Assembly: GCF_017745275.1 (NCBI RefSeq) | Contig: NZ_JAGHZS010000001.1 | Span: forward strand, 372,001-436,000 | Reading direction: 5' to 3' | DNA: 64,000 nt | DNA from: Chitinophaga sp. | GTDB lineage: Bacteria; Bacteroidota; Bacteroidia; Chitinophagales; Chitinophagaceae | In this document: positions 39,667 through 49,500 of the stretch, piece after piece | Numbering within the stretch: the first letter of the stretch is position 1 | How the letters are laid out: the number at the start of each line of letters is the position of its first letter | Notes under the pieces: model-generated | Databases searched by the model: none | What the model was told of the DNA's origin: nothing | What the model saw: only the letters and a program-made list of their open reading frames with translations | Translations under genes and position numbers: made by a program

Positions 39667-41190
39667 ATGGCAATAGAAGCATCCAAACTTTTTAACAGAA
39701 CGATATTCACTGATAATAAATATAAATGGTATTTATGGATTGGGGTTCCATCAATACTTGTTCAACTTACCATATTCAAATACTTTTATCCTTTTGCAGG
39801 ATTTATTAATGGCGATTCCTTTGTTTATTTAGAATCTGCCTATCATAACTTCTCGATAAATACTTATCCAATTGGATATTCAAAGTTTCTTAGATTATTT
39901 AGCGTTTTTACCAAATCAGACACGGCTCTGGTGGCGTTCCAATACCTGCTGTCACAATTTAGTATGCTTTATTTTCTTTTTAGCATATTCTATATATATA
40001 ATCCATCACGAGTAACCCGGATTCTACTGTTTGCTTTCTTAATTTTTAATCCAGTGTTGCTTTATCTGGCAAATTATGTATCAAGCGATTCCATCTTCTT
40101 TTCTCTTAGTCTAATCTGGATAACGCAGTTAATCTGGATATGCTATGAGCCAACAAGCAAAACCATAATTTTAAATGCTATCATTCTGGGACTCCTTTTC
40201 ACGATACGATATAATGCCTTATACTATCCAATCATACAAGGAGTTGCATTACTAATGACACGGTACAAGCTGTGGATTAAAATAGCTGGATTCTCGTTGA
40301 GTGTTGTGCTGATTATGCTTTTTGTACAATTCACCAGTTATAGGTATTATAAATTAACCGAAATTCGCCAGTTCTCACCGTTTACAGGATGGCAGCTAGC
40401 AAATAATGGAATGTATGCCTATCGTTTTGTTGATAGCGCACATGTAAAAAAGGCTCCTCCTCGTCTACAAAAAATTGACAGAATGGTAAGGACCTATTTC
40501 GATACAACCCGCGATGTAAAAAAGCATCCAACAGAAACGCTTATTGCCAGCACTGTTTATATGTGGGATCCAAAATCTCCGTTATCCCTCTATATGGAAA
40601 GCCAATTTAAAAAAGATAGTTCTGCCACCGCACTAAAGAAATGGGCTAGTGTTGCACCAATGATGAAAGAATATGGTACTTTCCTGATACAACAATATCC
40701 TAATGAATTTTTTAAATATTACTTAATACCCAATGCCTTAAAATATTATGCTCCGCCCGTTGAATTTCTCAGCACATATAGTACGGGGGTCGACAGCGTT
40801 AATTATATGGCTACGGTTTGGTTTGACTATCCAACAAACAAAATTAGGACCCGATTTAAAGATTTCAATGTAAGTACTTTGAACTTCTATCCGGTATTCA
40901 CAGGTACCATGAACGTTATCCTGGTATTTAGCCTGCTAAGCTTCGTTATTTTAAAGGGGTATAAAGAATACCCTGTATTAAAGACCGGTTTAATACTAGT
41001 TTTCTTCTTATGGGCTACAAACTTTGGATTTAGCGTGTTTGCATCTCCAATAGCACTTAGGTTTCAACTATTACCCATAATAGTTTCAAGCTCTTATGCT
41101 TTTCTACTAATTGAGTTCTTAGTAATAAAAGCCATGGAAAAAGAGACGAGGTTAAATATTGAACCTGCAGTTGAAATGGAAATAAGATAG
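39667..41190 (+). CDS. Polytopic membrane protein, GT-C glycosyltransferase-like
   Basis: A 507-aa inner-membrane protein with about ten predicted transmembrane helices (for example residues 21-42, 85-110, 118-137, 143-160, 170-190, 200-222 and several after residue 405). D50 in the first periplasmic loop (NGDSFVYLES) matches the position of the conserved acidic residue of GT-C type lipid-linked sugar transferases, and a soluble segment lies between about 230 and 400. The exact family is not clear and no sugar substrate can be named. It starts a plus-strand group with a redoxin (40-base gap) and two small two-cysteine peptides, so a role in their export or modification is possible. Confidence 0.65.
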   Translation: MAIEASKLFNRTIFTDNKYKWYLWIGVPSILVQLTIFKYFYPFAGFINGDSFVYLESAYHNFSINTYPIGYSKFLRLFSVFTKSDTALVAFQYLLSQFSMLYFLFSIFYIYNPSRVTRILLFAFLIFNPVLLYLANYVSSDSIFFSLSLIWITQLIWICYEPTSKTIILNAIILGLLFTIRYNALYYPIIQGVALLMTRYKLWIKIAGFSLSVVLIMLFVQFTSYRYYKLTEIRQFSPFTGWQLANNGMYAYRFVDSAHVKKAPPRLQKIDRMVRTYFDTTRDVKKHPTETLIASTVYMWDPKSPLSLYMESQFKKDSSATALKKWASVAPMMKEYGTFLIQQYPNEFFKYYLIPNALKYYAPPVEFLSTYSTGVDSVNYMATVWFDYPTNKIRTRFKDFNVSTLNFYPVFTGTMNVILVFSLLSFVILKGYKEYPVLKTGLILVFFLWATNFGFSVFASPIALRFQLLPIIVSSSYAFLLIEFLVIKAMEKETRLNIEPAVEMEIR

Positions 41191-41230
41191 CAATATTGAT
41201 TTATAAACGCAACGTTTAAAATCATTTATC

Positions 41231-41779
41231 ATGACAAAGAAAGATATATTCACAATTGGAGGCATTATTATACTAGGGCTAATTGTATTCGAATGCGCCA
41301 GTAAATACATTGGGGCTAGCTATAAAAAGGCTGCTGAACAGCAAAGCGAGAGTTATCCGGAATTAAAAGGTCAGGTATTACCCTCATTTAATCTTTTATT
41401 ACCTGATAGTGCCACTATAATTGACGTTGCCAAGAAGGAAACAAACAAGTCCACGGTACTCTTTTATTTCCGGCCAGACTGTCCTTATTGCCAAAAAGAA
41501 ATGACGCAAATTACCCAAGAAATAAAGAAACTGACAGACATACACTTTTTTATTTTTACTCCTTACCCCTTCAAAGAAATGATGGATTTCTATAAGCATT
41601 TTGATCTTAAGCAATATCTAAATATTACAATGGGACAAGACTATAACTATTTTTTTGCGAATCACTTTAAGATCGGTAGCGTGCCTTGTATAATGGTATA
41701 TGGAAAAGACAAAAGGCTCAGGGGTACATTCATTGGAAATATAGCACCAGAACAAATTATAGAACTGGCTAATAAATAA
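41231..41779 (+). CDS. Membrane-anchored thioredoxin-like (TlpA/redoxin) protein
   Basis: A 182-aa protein anchored by one N-terminal helix (about residues 7-24) with the rest in the periplasm. The thioredoxin fold contains the redox motif C84-P-Y-C87 after the strand VLFYFRPD, and the cis-proline P152 in SVPC, where the following residue is an additional Cys153. CPYC is the motif of disulfide-active redoxins such as glutaredoxins and some oxidases. Its neighbours are the GT-C-like protein and the two-cysteine peptide P5 (144-base gap), which makes those peptides likely redox partners. This is inferred from position. Confidence 0.85.
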   Translation: MTKKDIFTIGGIIILGLIVFECASKYIGASYKKAAEQQSESYPELKGQVLPSFNLLLPDSATIIDVAKKETNKSTVLFYFRPDCPYCQKEMTQITQEIKKLTDIHFFIFTPYPFKEMMDFYKHFDLKQYLNITMGQDYNYFFANHFKIGSVPCIMVYGKDKRLRGTFIGNIAPEQIIELANK

Positions 41780-41801
41780 GTTGTTGCGTAACATCAAATA
41801 A

Positions 41802-41923
41802 GGCTGGTTTCAGATTGCAAGCTAGACTAGCCGAAAAATGGAGAAGCCGAAAACCATTACAAAAGAGTAGGCATAATTCAATAATAAAGTTTAGCTTTTT
41901 GAATTTAAAAAGCATCTATCATT
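41802..41923 (+). promoter_or_regulatory. Conserved leader of peptide gene P5 with 5' hairpin
   Basis: Second copy of the leader found before P3. The hairpin here pairs GGCTGGTTT (41802-41810) with CTAGACTAGCC (41822-41832). Two of its pairs differ from the other copy in ways that keep pairing. The conserved A-rich blocks and the start context follow. It begins 22 bases after the redoxin stop. Confidence 0.6.
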
Positions 41924-42178
41924 ATGAAACAAGCAAAATTAGCATTAACAGCTGTTGCTATTCTGGCCGTTGTAGGTGGTGCATTAGCTTTCAAGGCAAA
42001 CACTATCCGTGCATTTTACTCAACTGGTGTTGCTGGAAAATGTGATGCCCTTTTGACTAATACCAAATTTGATGTAACTACAGTAACCACTCCATTGGGT
42101 GCTTATACTACAAACCTGTCAACTGCTCCAGATGCAGCTCACGTTTGTCCTAAAATTACAATCGTTCCTGGTAACTAA
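41924..42178 (+). CDS. Small secreted two-cysteine protein P5
   Basis: An 84-aa protein; signal peptide MKQAKLALTAVAILAVVGGALA with cleavage predicted after residue 22, then F-K-A-N. C40 (AGKCDA) and C75 (HVCPKI) match P3 and P4 position for position. It is the clearest member, with the best signal peptide. A hairpin and a strong terminator follow the gene, so it is probably expressed as its own short, abundant transcript or as the end of the redoxin operon. P6 follows separately. No known family was recognised. Confidence 0.82.
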   Translation: MKQAKLALTAVAILAVVGGALAFKANTIRAFYSTGVAGKCDALLTNTKFDVTTVTTPLGAYTTNLSTAPDAAHVCPKITIVPGN

Positions 42179-42187
42179 AATGTTCCA

Positions 42188-42211
42188 TATGTGCAATTAT
42201 TCATGCACATA
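42188..42211 (+). repeat. Perfect 8-bp hairpin after P5
   Basis: TATGTGCA (42188-42195) pairs perfectly with TGCACATA (42204-42211) around an 8-nt loop, 10 bases after the P5 stop codon. It has no T-tract of its own and may protect the 3' end of the transcript. Confidence 0.5.
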
Positions 42212-42228
42212 GAATATTATCAGAACTT

Positions 42229-42263
42229 GGGGGTATTCTCTAATGGGGTACCCCCCTTTTGTT
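42229..42263 (+). terminator. Intrinsic terminator after P5
   Basis: GGGGGTA (42229-42235) pairs with TACCCCC (42249-42255) around a 13-nt loop, followed by a C and TTTTGTTT. It lies about 50 bases after the P5 stop and separates P5 from P6. Confidence 0.8.
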
Positions 42264-42416
42264 TAACAAGTTCAACCCAGAATGCTTTAAAAAAGATTAT
42301 ATCTGTTCTAAATCGGTTAGTTGATTAAAGTAAGTACATAGTTAATGTATTTCTATAGGATCCCAACAGATTAATCTATTTAAATATTCTATTGACACTT
42401 CTTTAAATTTCCAATC

Positions 42417-42662
42417 ATGAAAAAGGCAAAAATATTACTATTAGGTGTTGCTATAGCAGCGACTGTGGGTATTGCGTGCGCATATAAAGCAAATACTACC
42501 ACTACCTTCTTCAGGAATACTGGCGGAGGCCAATGTACCGTACCTCTCATCACAAAATTAACTCTGGCTAATCCATTCGACCCGGAAGCCTTTACAACGC
42601 AAATGACAAATTTTTCCGTTCTAACTATTTGTCCGAACACCTATGTTAAAGTAGCAGCCTAG
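42417..42662 (+). CDS. Small secreted two-cysteine protein P6
   Basis: An 81-aa protein. Signal peptide MKKAKILLLGVAIAATVGIACA with a predicted cut after residue 22, then Y-K-A-N. Mature cysteines are C40 (GGQCTVP) and C72 (TICPN); the signal peptide also has C21. The GG-x-CTVP segment links it to P1, and the Y-K-A-N start links it to P3-P5, so it connects the two branches of the family. A terminator separates it from P5, so it probably has its own promoter. It faces the S9 peptidase gene at 43246-45996. Confidence 0.78.
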   Translation: MKKAKILLLGVAIAATVGIACAYKANTTTTFFRNTGGGQCTVPLITKLTLANPFDPEAFTTQMTNFSVLTICPNTYVKVAA

Positions 42663-43245
42663 TATCATTAATTATCTTGACTTTTAGAGAAGAATATATC
42701 GCCAGCTGCATGGTTCGACAAATCTACGGGAAAATACAGGAGGGACGAATGTTGCGCCTATTTAAGGTAATAACAATATCAACCTTTATCACAATTATTC
42801 AGGGCTGACTACCAGTATTAGTTACTGGCTTAACCATTCAACCAATAAATAAATGTGCTTCGCAACATTGTCCCCCCTTTTATTGGTTACTAGAACAATT
42901 CATCAAAATAAATATAACTTTTCGGCAGCTTGATATCTATACAAAATCAGCCTAACCAAATAACTTAAAATTAACAATACATGCCAGATTGACATTTGCC
43001 ATCAATACATTGGTATTTAATGCTAATTTACTCGCAGCTATTGCTCAATCGATGTTGTCGAAAAATGTAATGTTTTAGCTACTCCTCAACTACATAGAAT
43101 ATTTCCAGTAAGTATACTAATCATAACTGCAACACTATTAACAACCGATCCAGATCTCACTCGCAACTGCCATAGCTGCCAGCCTTTTCAACCAGGTAAG
43201 GTTATCAAATCTGCATGTTCTTTTTCTCCGATAAATAAAATTAAA
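42663..43245. other. Convergent intergenic region P6 / peptidase C
   Basis: This 583-base AT-rich gap holds no gene that I can support. It contains a 10-bp perfect inverted repeat (42840-42849 and 42879-42888) enclosing a smaller 5-bp hairpin, and a 6-bp hairpin CCAGTA/TACTGG at 42812-42828. Either may end transcription from P6 or from the peptidase gene. Confidence 0.5.
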
Positions 43246-45996
43246 TTATCTTCTGACAGCTTTATTTATCGGATCTACAAGTAAAGACGCTGTTGGCGTT
43301 TTAATTGTAGAATCCAAACTCAATCCCCTATCAATACCTTTTAACCTCGCTGGTATACCTTTCGTCATCCATATCGGCGCTGGCATATCTTTCAGATAAT
43401 GATCAAAAAATTGCTTCATACGTATACTCATATCCACAGCCTCCCTTCCTTCAATGCCATGATCTCCCGGATAAACCAACATCCACGACTTCTTCCCTAA
43501 ACGACGTAATGCGGTAAAAAATTCTATCACATTAGAAAACAAGCAACCTCCATCATCCTTAGTATGGACAAGCAAAATAGGAGTAGAAACTTTATCTGCT
43601 CCTAATACTGCAGAATTTTTAATGTAGATTTCCGGTTTTTCCCACAGTGTAGCTCCTATTCTCATCTGCGACGTAACGTACATCCCCTGAAGACTATGTC
43701 CCTCTGATGTTAAGCTACCGAAACCACTTATCCAGTCTGCTGTCCCTGACACAGAGCAAATAGCTGCGAACTTTTCTGTAACCGTAGATAAGTAATTAGC
43801 CTGAATTGCGCCCCAGCTAAAGCCCTGTAAAGCCATCTTTCTAGCATCTACAAAAGGAAGCTTTGATACATGCTCTGCCGCTGATAATATTGCATCATAT
43901 GTGCCCTGCAACGGATCTCCAATTCGATACTCTATATCCGGGCAAAAGATTAAATATCCATTGCTTACGTAATAAGGGATATTAATATTCCCGCCTCCGG
44001 ATAATTGTTCAGGCCTTATAAAAGCATTTAATCCGTCTGATTTCTTTTCATAGAAGTTAAAGATTATTGGATATCGATTGGAGGAATCAAAATTTTCGGG
44101 TTTATACAAGATCCCTTTCAAAAGAGTTCCATCCGGAGCCTTCCATTCGTGCAATTCAGTTGTATACCAATTATATTTAGTTTGAGGCTGAAAATTGGTT
44201 AGCGCTCTAAATTTTTTAAAATCTGTTGTGAACAATAAGTTAGGATAATCTTTAGCACTCATTCTTCTTATAATATAAGCATTAGCTTTCGCTGCTTTCA
44301 TGGGAGTAATGCCTGATCCCTGAGGAACAGTCATAGAGGGTATATCATAAATAAAAGGTCCCATTGTTAATTGAACCGGATCTCCTATTTGCCCTATTTT
44401 AGCAGAAAAAAAACCATTCTCCTTTGTTTCTGAATTTAGGGCTGTTAAAAACAAGGGCTCGTCGGAATCAATAGTTCCATTGAATAAACTTTTCCAGGTT
44501 AAGAAAAAAACAATATTATTCCTTTTCCCATAACCATTTGTTACATTAACTGGCTGATGAACACCGGTGGGGTCCAATAACCATAGGTCATTTCTATCCG
44601 CTATAACTACCCCTGAATCATTTTTCAGCCAACCCAGGATATCTGGTCCGTTATTTTTTTCCCAATTACTGTTTGCTCCCTTTGAAATATTCCTAATAAC
44701 ACCGCTCCCTATTTCATAAGTGAAACAGGCATTTTCATTCATGTTATAATATATTAAATATTTGCCATACGAAGATAGCTTTAGACCTGGTATTCTACCA
44801 ATCTCATTAATCATTATACTCTTTCCAGTTTTTGTGGAGATTATATATGATATTGAACTAGAAGCTGGGTTCCAATCTGCTTCCCAAATGCTATTATTTT
44901 CTCTATAGGTAACCATAGCAATTGAGTCTTGCAGTGGTGGGTAATTAATATCTGTGACCTCATGTTCACTTTCTAAGCGGAACAACTGCTTTCTTTGAAT
45001 ATCTATGACGGCGCTATAAGTCCTGGAATTATCTTTCAATATCTGTTCTGATTGCAATTCCTTATCATTAAAATTCCACACCTCTGGCAGAGAAGGATCA
45101 ATACTCGGCTTTGTATTAACGTATTTTTTCTTCTCCAAAAGAATAAAAAGACGAGTATTATCGGTACTGAAACGTGAAATCTGGCTCAACTTCAAATCAT
45201 CATTTTGTATACCTGCAATACCCGACAGTATAAACTGAAGTGTACCTGATCCAAATTTGTAATACCCAATACTGTCTAAACTGCCAGCGCTATTTTTATC
45301 AGTTGAAATGAACGCCAAGCAACTACTATCGTTACTAAGAACTATACCTTTAAACTCAGTGCTTTGCCAAATAACAAATGGGACTCCGTTATCAGCATTA
45401 ACACAGTATAAGGTTTGTGAGTTCCTAATAACATTATTTTTCGTATCGTTTGTAACAAAAACAATCTCTTTACTACTTTTGAATAAATAGTCTACAACAG
45501 AAAAAAAAGAAGTACGCTTCTGTGTTTTAAAATTTAACACCACAAGTCTTCCTTCAGGATCCTTTAGTTGACATGCCATCCTTTCCCCATCAACAGATAG
45601 CTTATGTGAATTAACGTTTACTAAACTATCAAGACCTGATGTACCAAGGTTGACGATATAAACTTTGTCTGACTTGGTAACTATTGCCCGCTTACTGTCT
45701 GCAGTGAATTCAACTCCGTCAATATTACCAAACTCTCTTTTCCAAAGTCCCTCCGTGGCTATAAGAACTAAGGTTCTAATACCTTCATACTCGTTCTCAA
45801 TAAAAAAAAAGGCGAACTTTCCATTGTCGGATAACGCCCCCGATTGAGGAACTGGCCATCGACCAAAACATGATGAGTCAATTAAAATTTTATCCTTTAT
45901 AAGAGGAACTCTAATATTCTTTTTTGACTTTACATTTTGTCCAAAAGAATACCATTGGATTAACATAAAAAGAGAAAAAAAACTAAGAAATCTCAT
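43246..45996 (-). CDS. Secreted S9-type serine peptidase C
   Basis: A 916-aa paralogue of peptidase A, of identical length and clearly similar throughout (shared LGTSGLDS, WKREF and RWPVP segments). A signal peptide ends near SFGQ. The propeller-like region covers most of the first 630 residues; the hydrolase domain carries S727 in GFSWGA, the Asp in HTKDDG and the His in GDHGI. It faces peptide genes P5 and P6 just as peptidase A faces P3 and P4. The upstream 50 bases also resemble those of peptidase A. Function in peptide processing is inferred from this repeated arrangement. Confidence 0.88.
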   Translation of the reverse strand: MRFLSFFSLFMLIQWYSFGQNVKSKKNIRVPLIKDKILIDSSCFGRWPVPQSGALSDNGKFAFFFIENEYEGIRTLVLIATEGLWKREFGNIDGVEFTADSKRAIVTKSDKVYIVNLGTSGLDSLVNVNSHKLSVDGERMACQLKDPEGRLVVLNFKTQKRTSFFSVVDYLFKSSKEIVFVTNDTKNNVIRNSQTLYCVNADNGVPFVIWQSTEFKGIVLSNDSSCLAFISTDKNSAGSLDSIGYYKFGSGTLQFILSGIAGIQNDDLKLSQISRFSTDNTRLFILLEKKKYVNTKPSIDPSLPEVWNFNDKELQSEQILKDNSRTYSAVIDIQRKQLFRLESEHEVTDINYPPLQDSIAMVTYRENNSIWEADWNPASSSISYIISTKTGKSIMINEIGRIPGLKLSSYGKYLIYYNMNENACFTYEIGSGVIRNISKGANSNWEKNNGPDILGWLKNDSGVVIADRNDLWLLDPTGVHQPVNVTNGYGKRNNIVFFLTWKSLFNGTIDSDEPLFLTALNSETKENGFFSAKIGQIGDPVQLTMGPFIYDIPSMTVPQGSGITPMKAAKANAYIIRRMSAKDYPNLLFTTDFKKFRALTNFQPQTKYNWYTTELHEWKAPDGTLLKGILYKPENFDSSNRYPIIFNFYEKKSDGLNAFIRPEQLSGGGNINIPYYVSNGYLIFCPDIEYRIGDPLQGTYDAILSAAEHVSKLPFVDARKMALQGFSWGAIQANYLSTVTEKFAAICSVSGTADWISGFGSLTSEGHSLQGMYVTSQMRIGATLWEKPEIYIKNSAVLGADKVSTPILLVHTKDDGGCLFSNVIEFFTALRRLGKKSWMLVYPGDHGIEGREAVDMSIRMKQFFDHYLKDMPAPIWMTKGIPARLKGIDRGLSLDSTIKTPTASLLVDPINKAVRR

Positions 45997-46508
45997 GCTT
46001 TAATTTTTATAAAATCAGTTAATGGTCACAAAACAACACTATTAATTTGTTTAGGAAATGTTCCTAATTGACAATAAAGACACTAATAATCTCAATCAAA
46101 TTCCTATCCTCCCTATTACATCCTTTTTGCAAGCCCTATTTGCAATCTGGTAATCTAACAAAACATACTGCAATTAGCCTGCTTTCTACTTACCGACTAA
46201 GAAAGAAAAGCCAATTAATTCCATCATCTTAACTGTTCATATTTCGCGCACCAGATGGTTAAATAACACTTCTAAAACACATCTAACCAGACAAACGTAC
46301 TAGTATTATCTACGCAAAACATTAAAATGTTAATTTATATAATATTACATATAATATATTATACGTATTCAAATATAATGGACAATTCAAATAAGATAGG
46401 ATATAATTCTAATAGTACGATTCATCCTATAACGTGTAATAGGTAAAAGAGAACTGTATTAAGCCACAACCAAAACTGCTCCAGGCACCAAATTTTAAAA
46501 TTCAGTTT
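45997..46508. other. Divergent AT-rich region upstream of second susC
   Basis: This 512-base gap contains the promoters of peptidase C (minus) and the second SusC gene (plus). It is very AT-rich around 46320-46400 with runs of alternating A and T. I could not identify a convincing -7/-33 pair, a gene or an RNA element. Confidence 0.5.
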
Positions 46509-49500
46509 ATGAAAAAGCCGATAACTATTTCATTAGTTAAAATGCTCTTAATATTAACATTAGTAATAGAATCTAACACTGCACGATCATTCGCCAGCCA
46601 CAACTGGCAAATGCGTACGGTTACCTTAACTGCCAGTCATGTTTCCATGAGATATGTATTCGAGAATATATATCAACAAACAGGGCTGGTTGTTAAACTC
46701 AATAATTCTGTTAAGGATTTAAATGATGCACAAATTATAAGTGTAAACTTTAAACAAACGGAGATTCCCGAAGTAATGGAATTCTTGCTAAGCAACAGAA
46801 AGGATATAAAGTTTCTATTAAAAAACAAATCAATTATTGTATACAAGGATGGTGCTACCTCTAACCAAATTTCAGTATACAACAATCCAGCTGATACCTC
46901 CCGCTCTATATTTCCAGTTAGTGGCAGAGTAACGGATCAGGCAGGCAACCCTCTCCCAGGGGTCAGTGTAACACTGAAATACTCGAACAAAGGCGCCATA
47001 ACAAATGATGATGGAAGATTCTCATTTCCAAATGCTGATAAAGGCGAGATCGCTATTTTCAGATCCATAGGCTTTTTATCCAAAGAAATGCCTATAAAAA
47101 ATAACACCTTATTAATACAATTGGCGCCTTATATTGGCAAGTTAGATGAAACTGTTGTTATTGCATATGGAACAACAACTAAAAGAAAGAATACCGGAAA
47201 TGTAGGCACCATAAAAGCAGCCGATATTGAAAAACAGCCTGTAAACAATCCCATATTGGCACTACAGGGAAGAATACCTGGTATTTTCATTACTCAAACA
47301 TCCGGACTCTCGGGAGCTGCTGTAAACGTACGAATTCAAGGAGAAAATAGTCTCCAAAATGGGAACAATCCGCTTTATATAGTAGATGGAATCCCATATA
47401 CATCCGAGTTACTTCCCTCCATGTCCACAAACAACTATGGTATAATAAGTAATGGAAGCCCTCTAAATTTCCTTAGCTCCAGTGATATTGAAAGCATAGA
47501 TGTTTTAAAAGATGCAGACGCCACTGCCATTTATGGATCCAGGGCAGCCAATGGCGCCGTGCTCATCACTACTAAAAAAGGAAAATCAGGGAAAAGCAAA
47601 TTAGATGTTAACGTACAAAACGGATGGGGGCAATTAACACGAAAAATGCAGTTGCTGGATACAAAGCAATACTTACAAATGCGAAATGAGGCAAAGAAAA
47701 ACGATGGGCAACCTATAAATCCAACTGATTATGATATCAATGGTGTCTGGGATACAACTAAATCTACAGACTGGCAGAAAGAACTGCTAGGGAATACTGC
47801 ACATTACACAGATATACAAGGCAGCATTTCCGGAGGCAATACCAATACCCAGTTCCTGATTGGCGGAACATTTCATAAAGAAACAACCGTGTTTCCAGGC
47901 GACTTCGCAGATCAGAAAACATCCTTCCACTTCAATATTAACAACACATCTACTAATCAAAAATTTCGGCTACAGGCATCTGGTAGCTATTTAGTTGACA
48001 AGAACCGACTTCCCAACACAGATTTAACAAATTATGCTCTTACTCTCCCTCCTACTGCGCCACCTTTGTTCACTAAAGACGGTGGGCTAAATTGGGTTCC
48101 GGACGCCAGTGGCAATTCAACATTTTACTATAATCCGGCAGCATATCTTTATAATATCTATAAGCTTAATACATCCAATCTAATAGGCAATGCGATTGTT
48201 AGTTATGAAATAGTACCTAGTCTGGACGTAAAAACAAGTCTGGGATATACCAGAATTCTATCAGATGGAACCATTGCAGTGTCTTCGCTATCCAACCGGC
48301 CTGAATATAATGCTTTATACAACCTTCGATCAGCCAGCTATAGTAATAGTGGCATCTCCACCTGGATTATTGAGCCCCAATTGACATACGTCCGTGAAAT
48401 AAAAAAGGGAAGAATCGATGCTCTTTTGGGAACTACTATACAAGAAACAAATAGTAACCAGGTTCAATTTTACGGTTCCGGATATCTAAGTGATGCTGTT
48501 CTGGAAGATATTCATTCGGCACCTCAGCTGTATGTTGTGTCTTCCGTCGCTACTCAATATAAATACAATGCATTATTCTCCCGCCTAAAATATACCTATG
48601 ATGATAAATATATTATTAGTTTGAATGCACGACGAGACGGCAGTAGCCGATTTGGTGACAAGAACCAATTTCATAATTTTGGCTCTGCTGCACTTGCCTG
48701 GATTTTCTCCGGTGAGAAATTTGTTGAAAACGCCCTCCCATTTATAAGCTTTGGCAAATTGAGAGGAAGTTATGGATTAACAGGAAGTGACCAAATTGGC
48801 GAATACCAGTTCCTTAACCTGTATGCTCCTCTTGATCAAATAGCTGTTCCTTATCAAAATGTGCTTGGACTCAGTACCCAAAATTTAACTAATCCATACT
48901 TAGCATGGGAACAAACTAAAAAATTACAATTTGGCCTTGAGCTTGGGTTATTAAAAGACAGAATTCTTTTCTCCGTCAACTATAACCATAACAGATCTTC
49001 TAATCAGTTACTATCATACGTATTACCTGTTTTCGCCGGATTTCAATCTGTATTAAAGAATTTTCCAGCAACTATACAAAATACAGGATGGGAGTTCTCT
49101 CTGTCCACCAAAAACATAAGCACGAAGAATTTCATTTGGTCAAGCGATATCAACTTAACGATCCCGCAGAACAAATTAATTGATTTTCCAAATCTTGAAA
49201 GAACCGCCTATTTTACTCGGCTGAAAGTCGGACAGCCAGTGATGAGTACCAAACTATATCACCTCCTGGGAGTAGATCCTACAACAGGACAATATCAATA
49301 TGAAGATAGTAAAGGTAATCCTACATTTAATCCGGACTATGTAAATGATCGATCAGTATTCATGAAAACATATCCCGACTTCTATGGCGGACTTCAAAAC
49401 AATTTCAAATACAAAAATTTCGAGCTTGATATTCTGTTTCAATTTGTAAAGCAGAAAGGAATAGGTTACCAATATGGCACAAGCAATCCTGGCGGCTTCC

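Noticed and set aside
29573..42662. Double-glycine leader peptides of the bacteriocin or PCAT type (VVGG or IAGG in the leaders)
   Set aside because: The GG lies inside a long hydrophobic helix and is followed by A/I-x-A, a signal peptidase I site. P6 and P2 lack a GG at that place. No C39-peptidase transporter is in the window.
28700..46000. Lanthipeptide or other RiPP cluster
   Set aside because: No dehydratase, cyclase, radical SAM or YcaO gene could be found among the neighbours, and the mature peptides lack a Ser/Thr/Cys-rich core.
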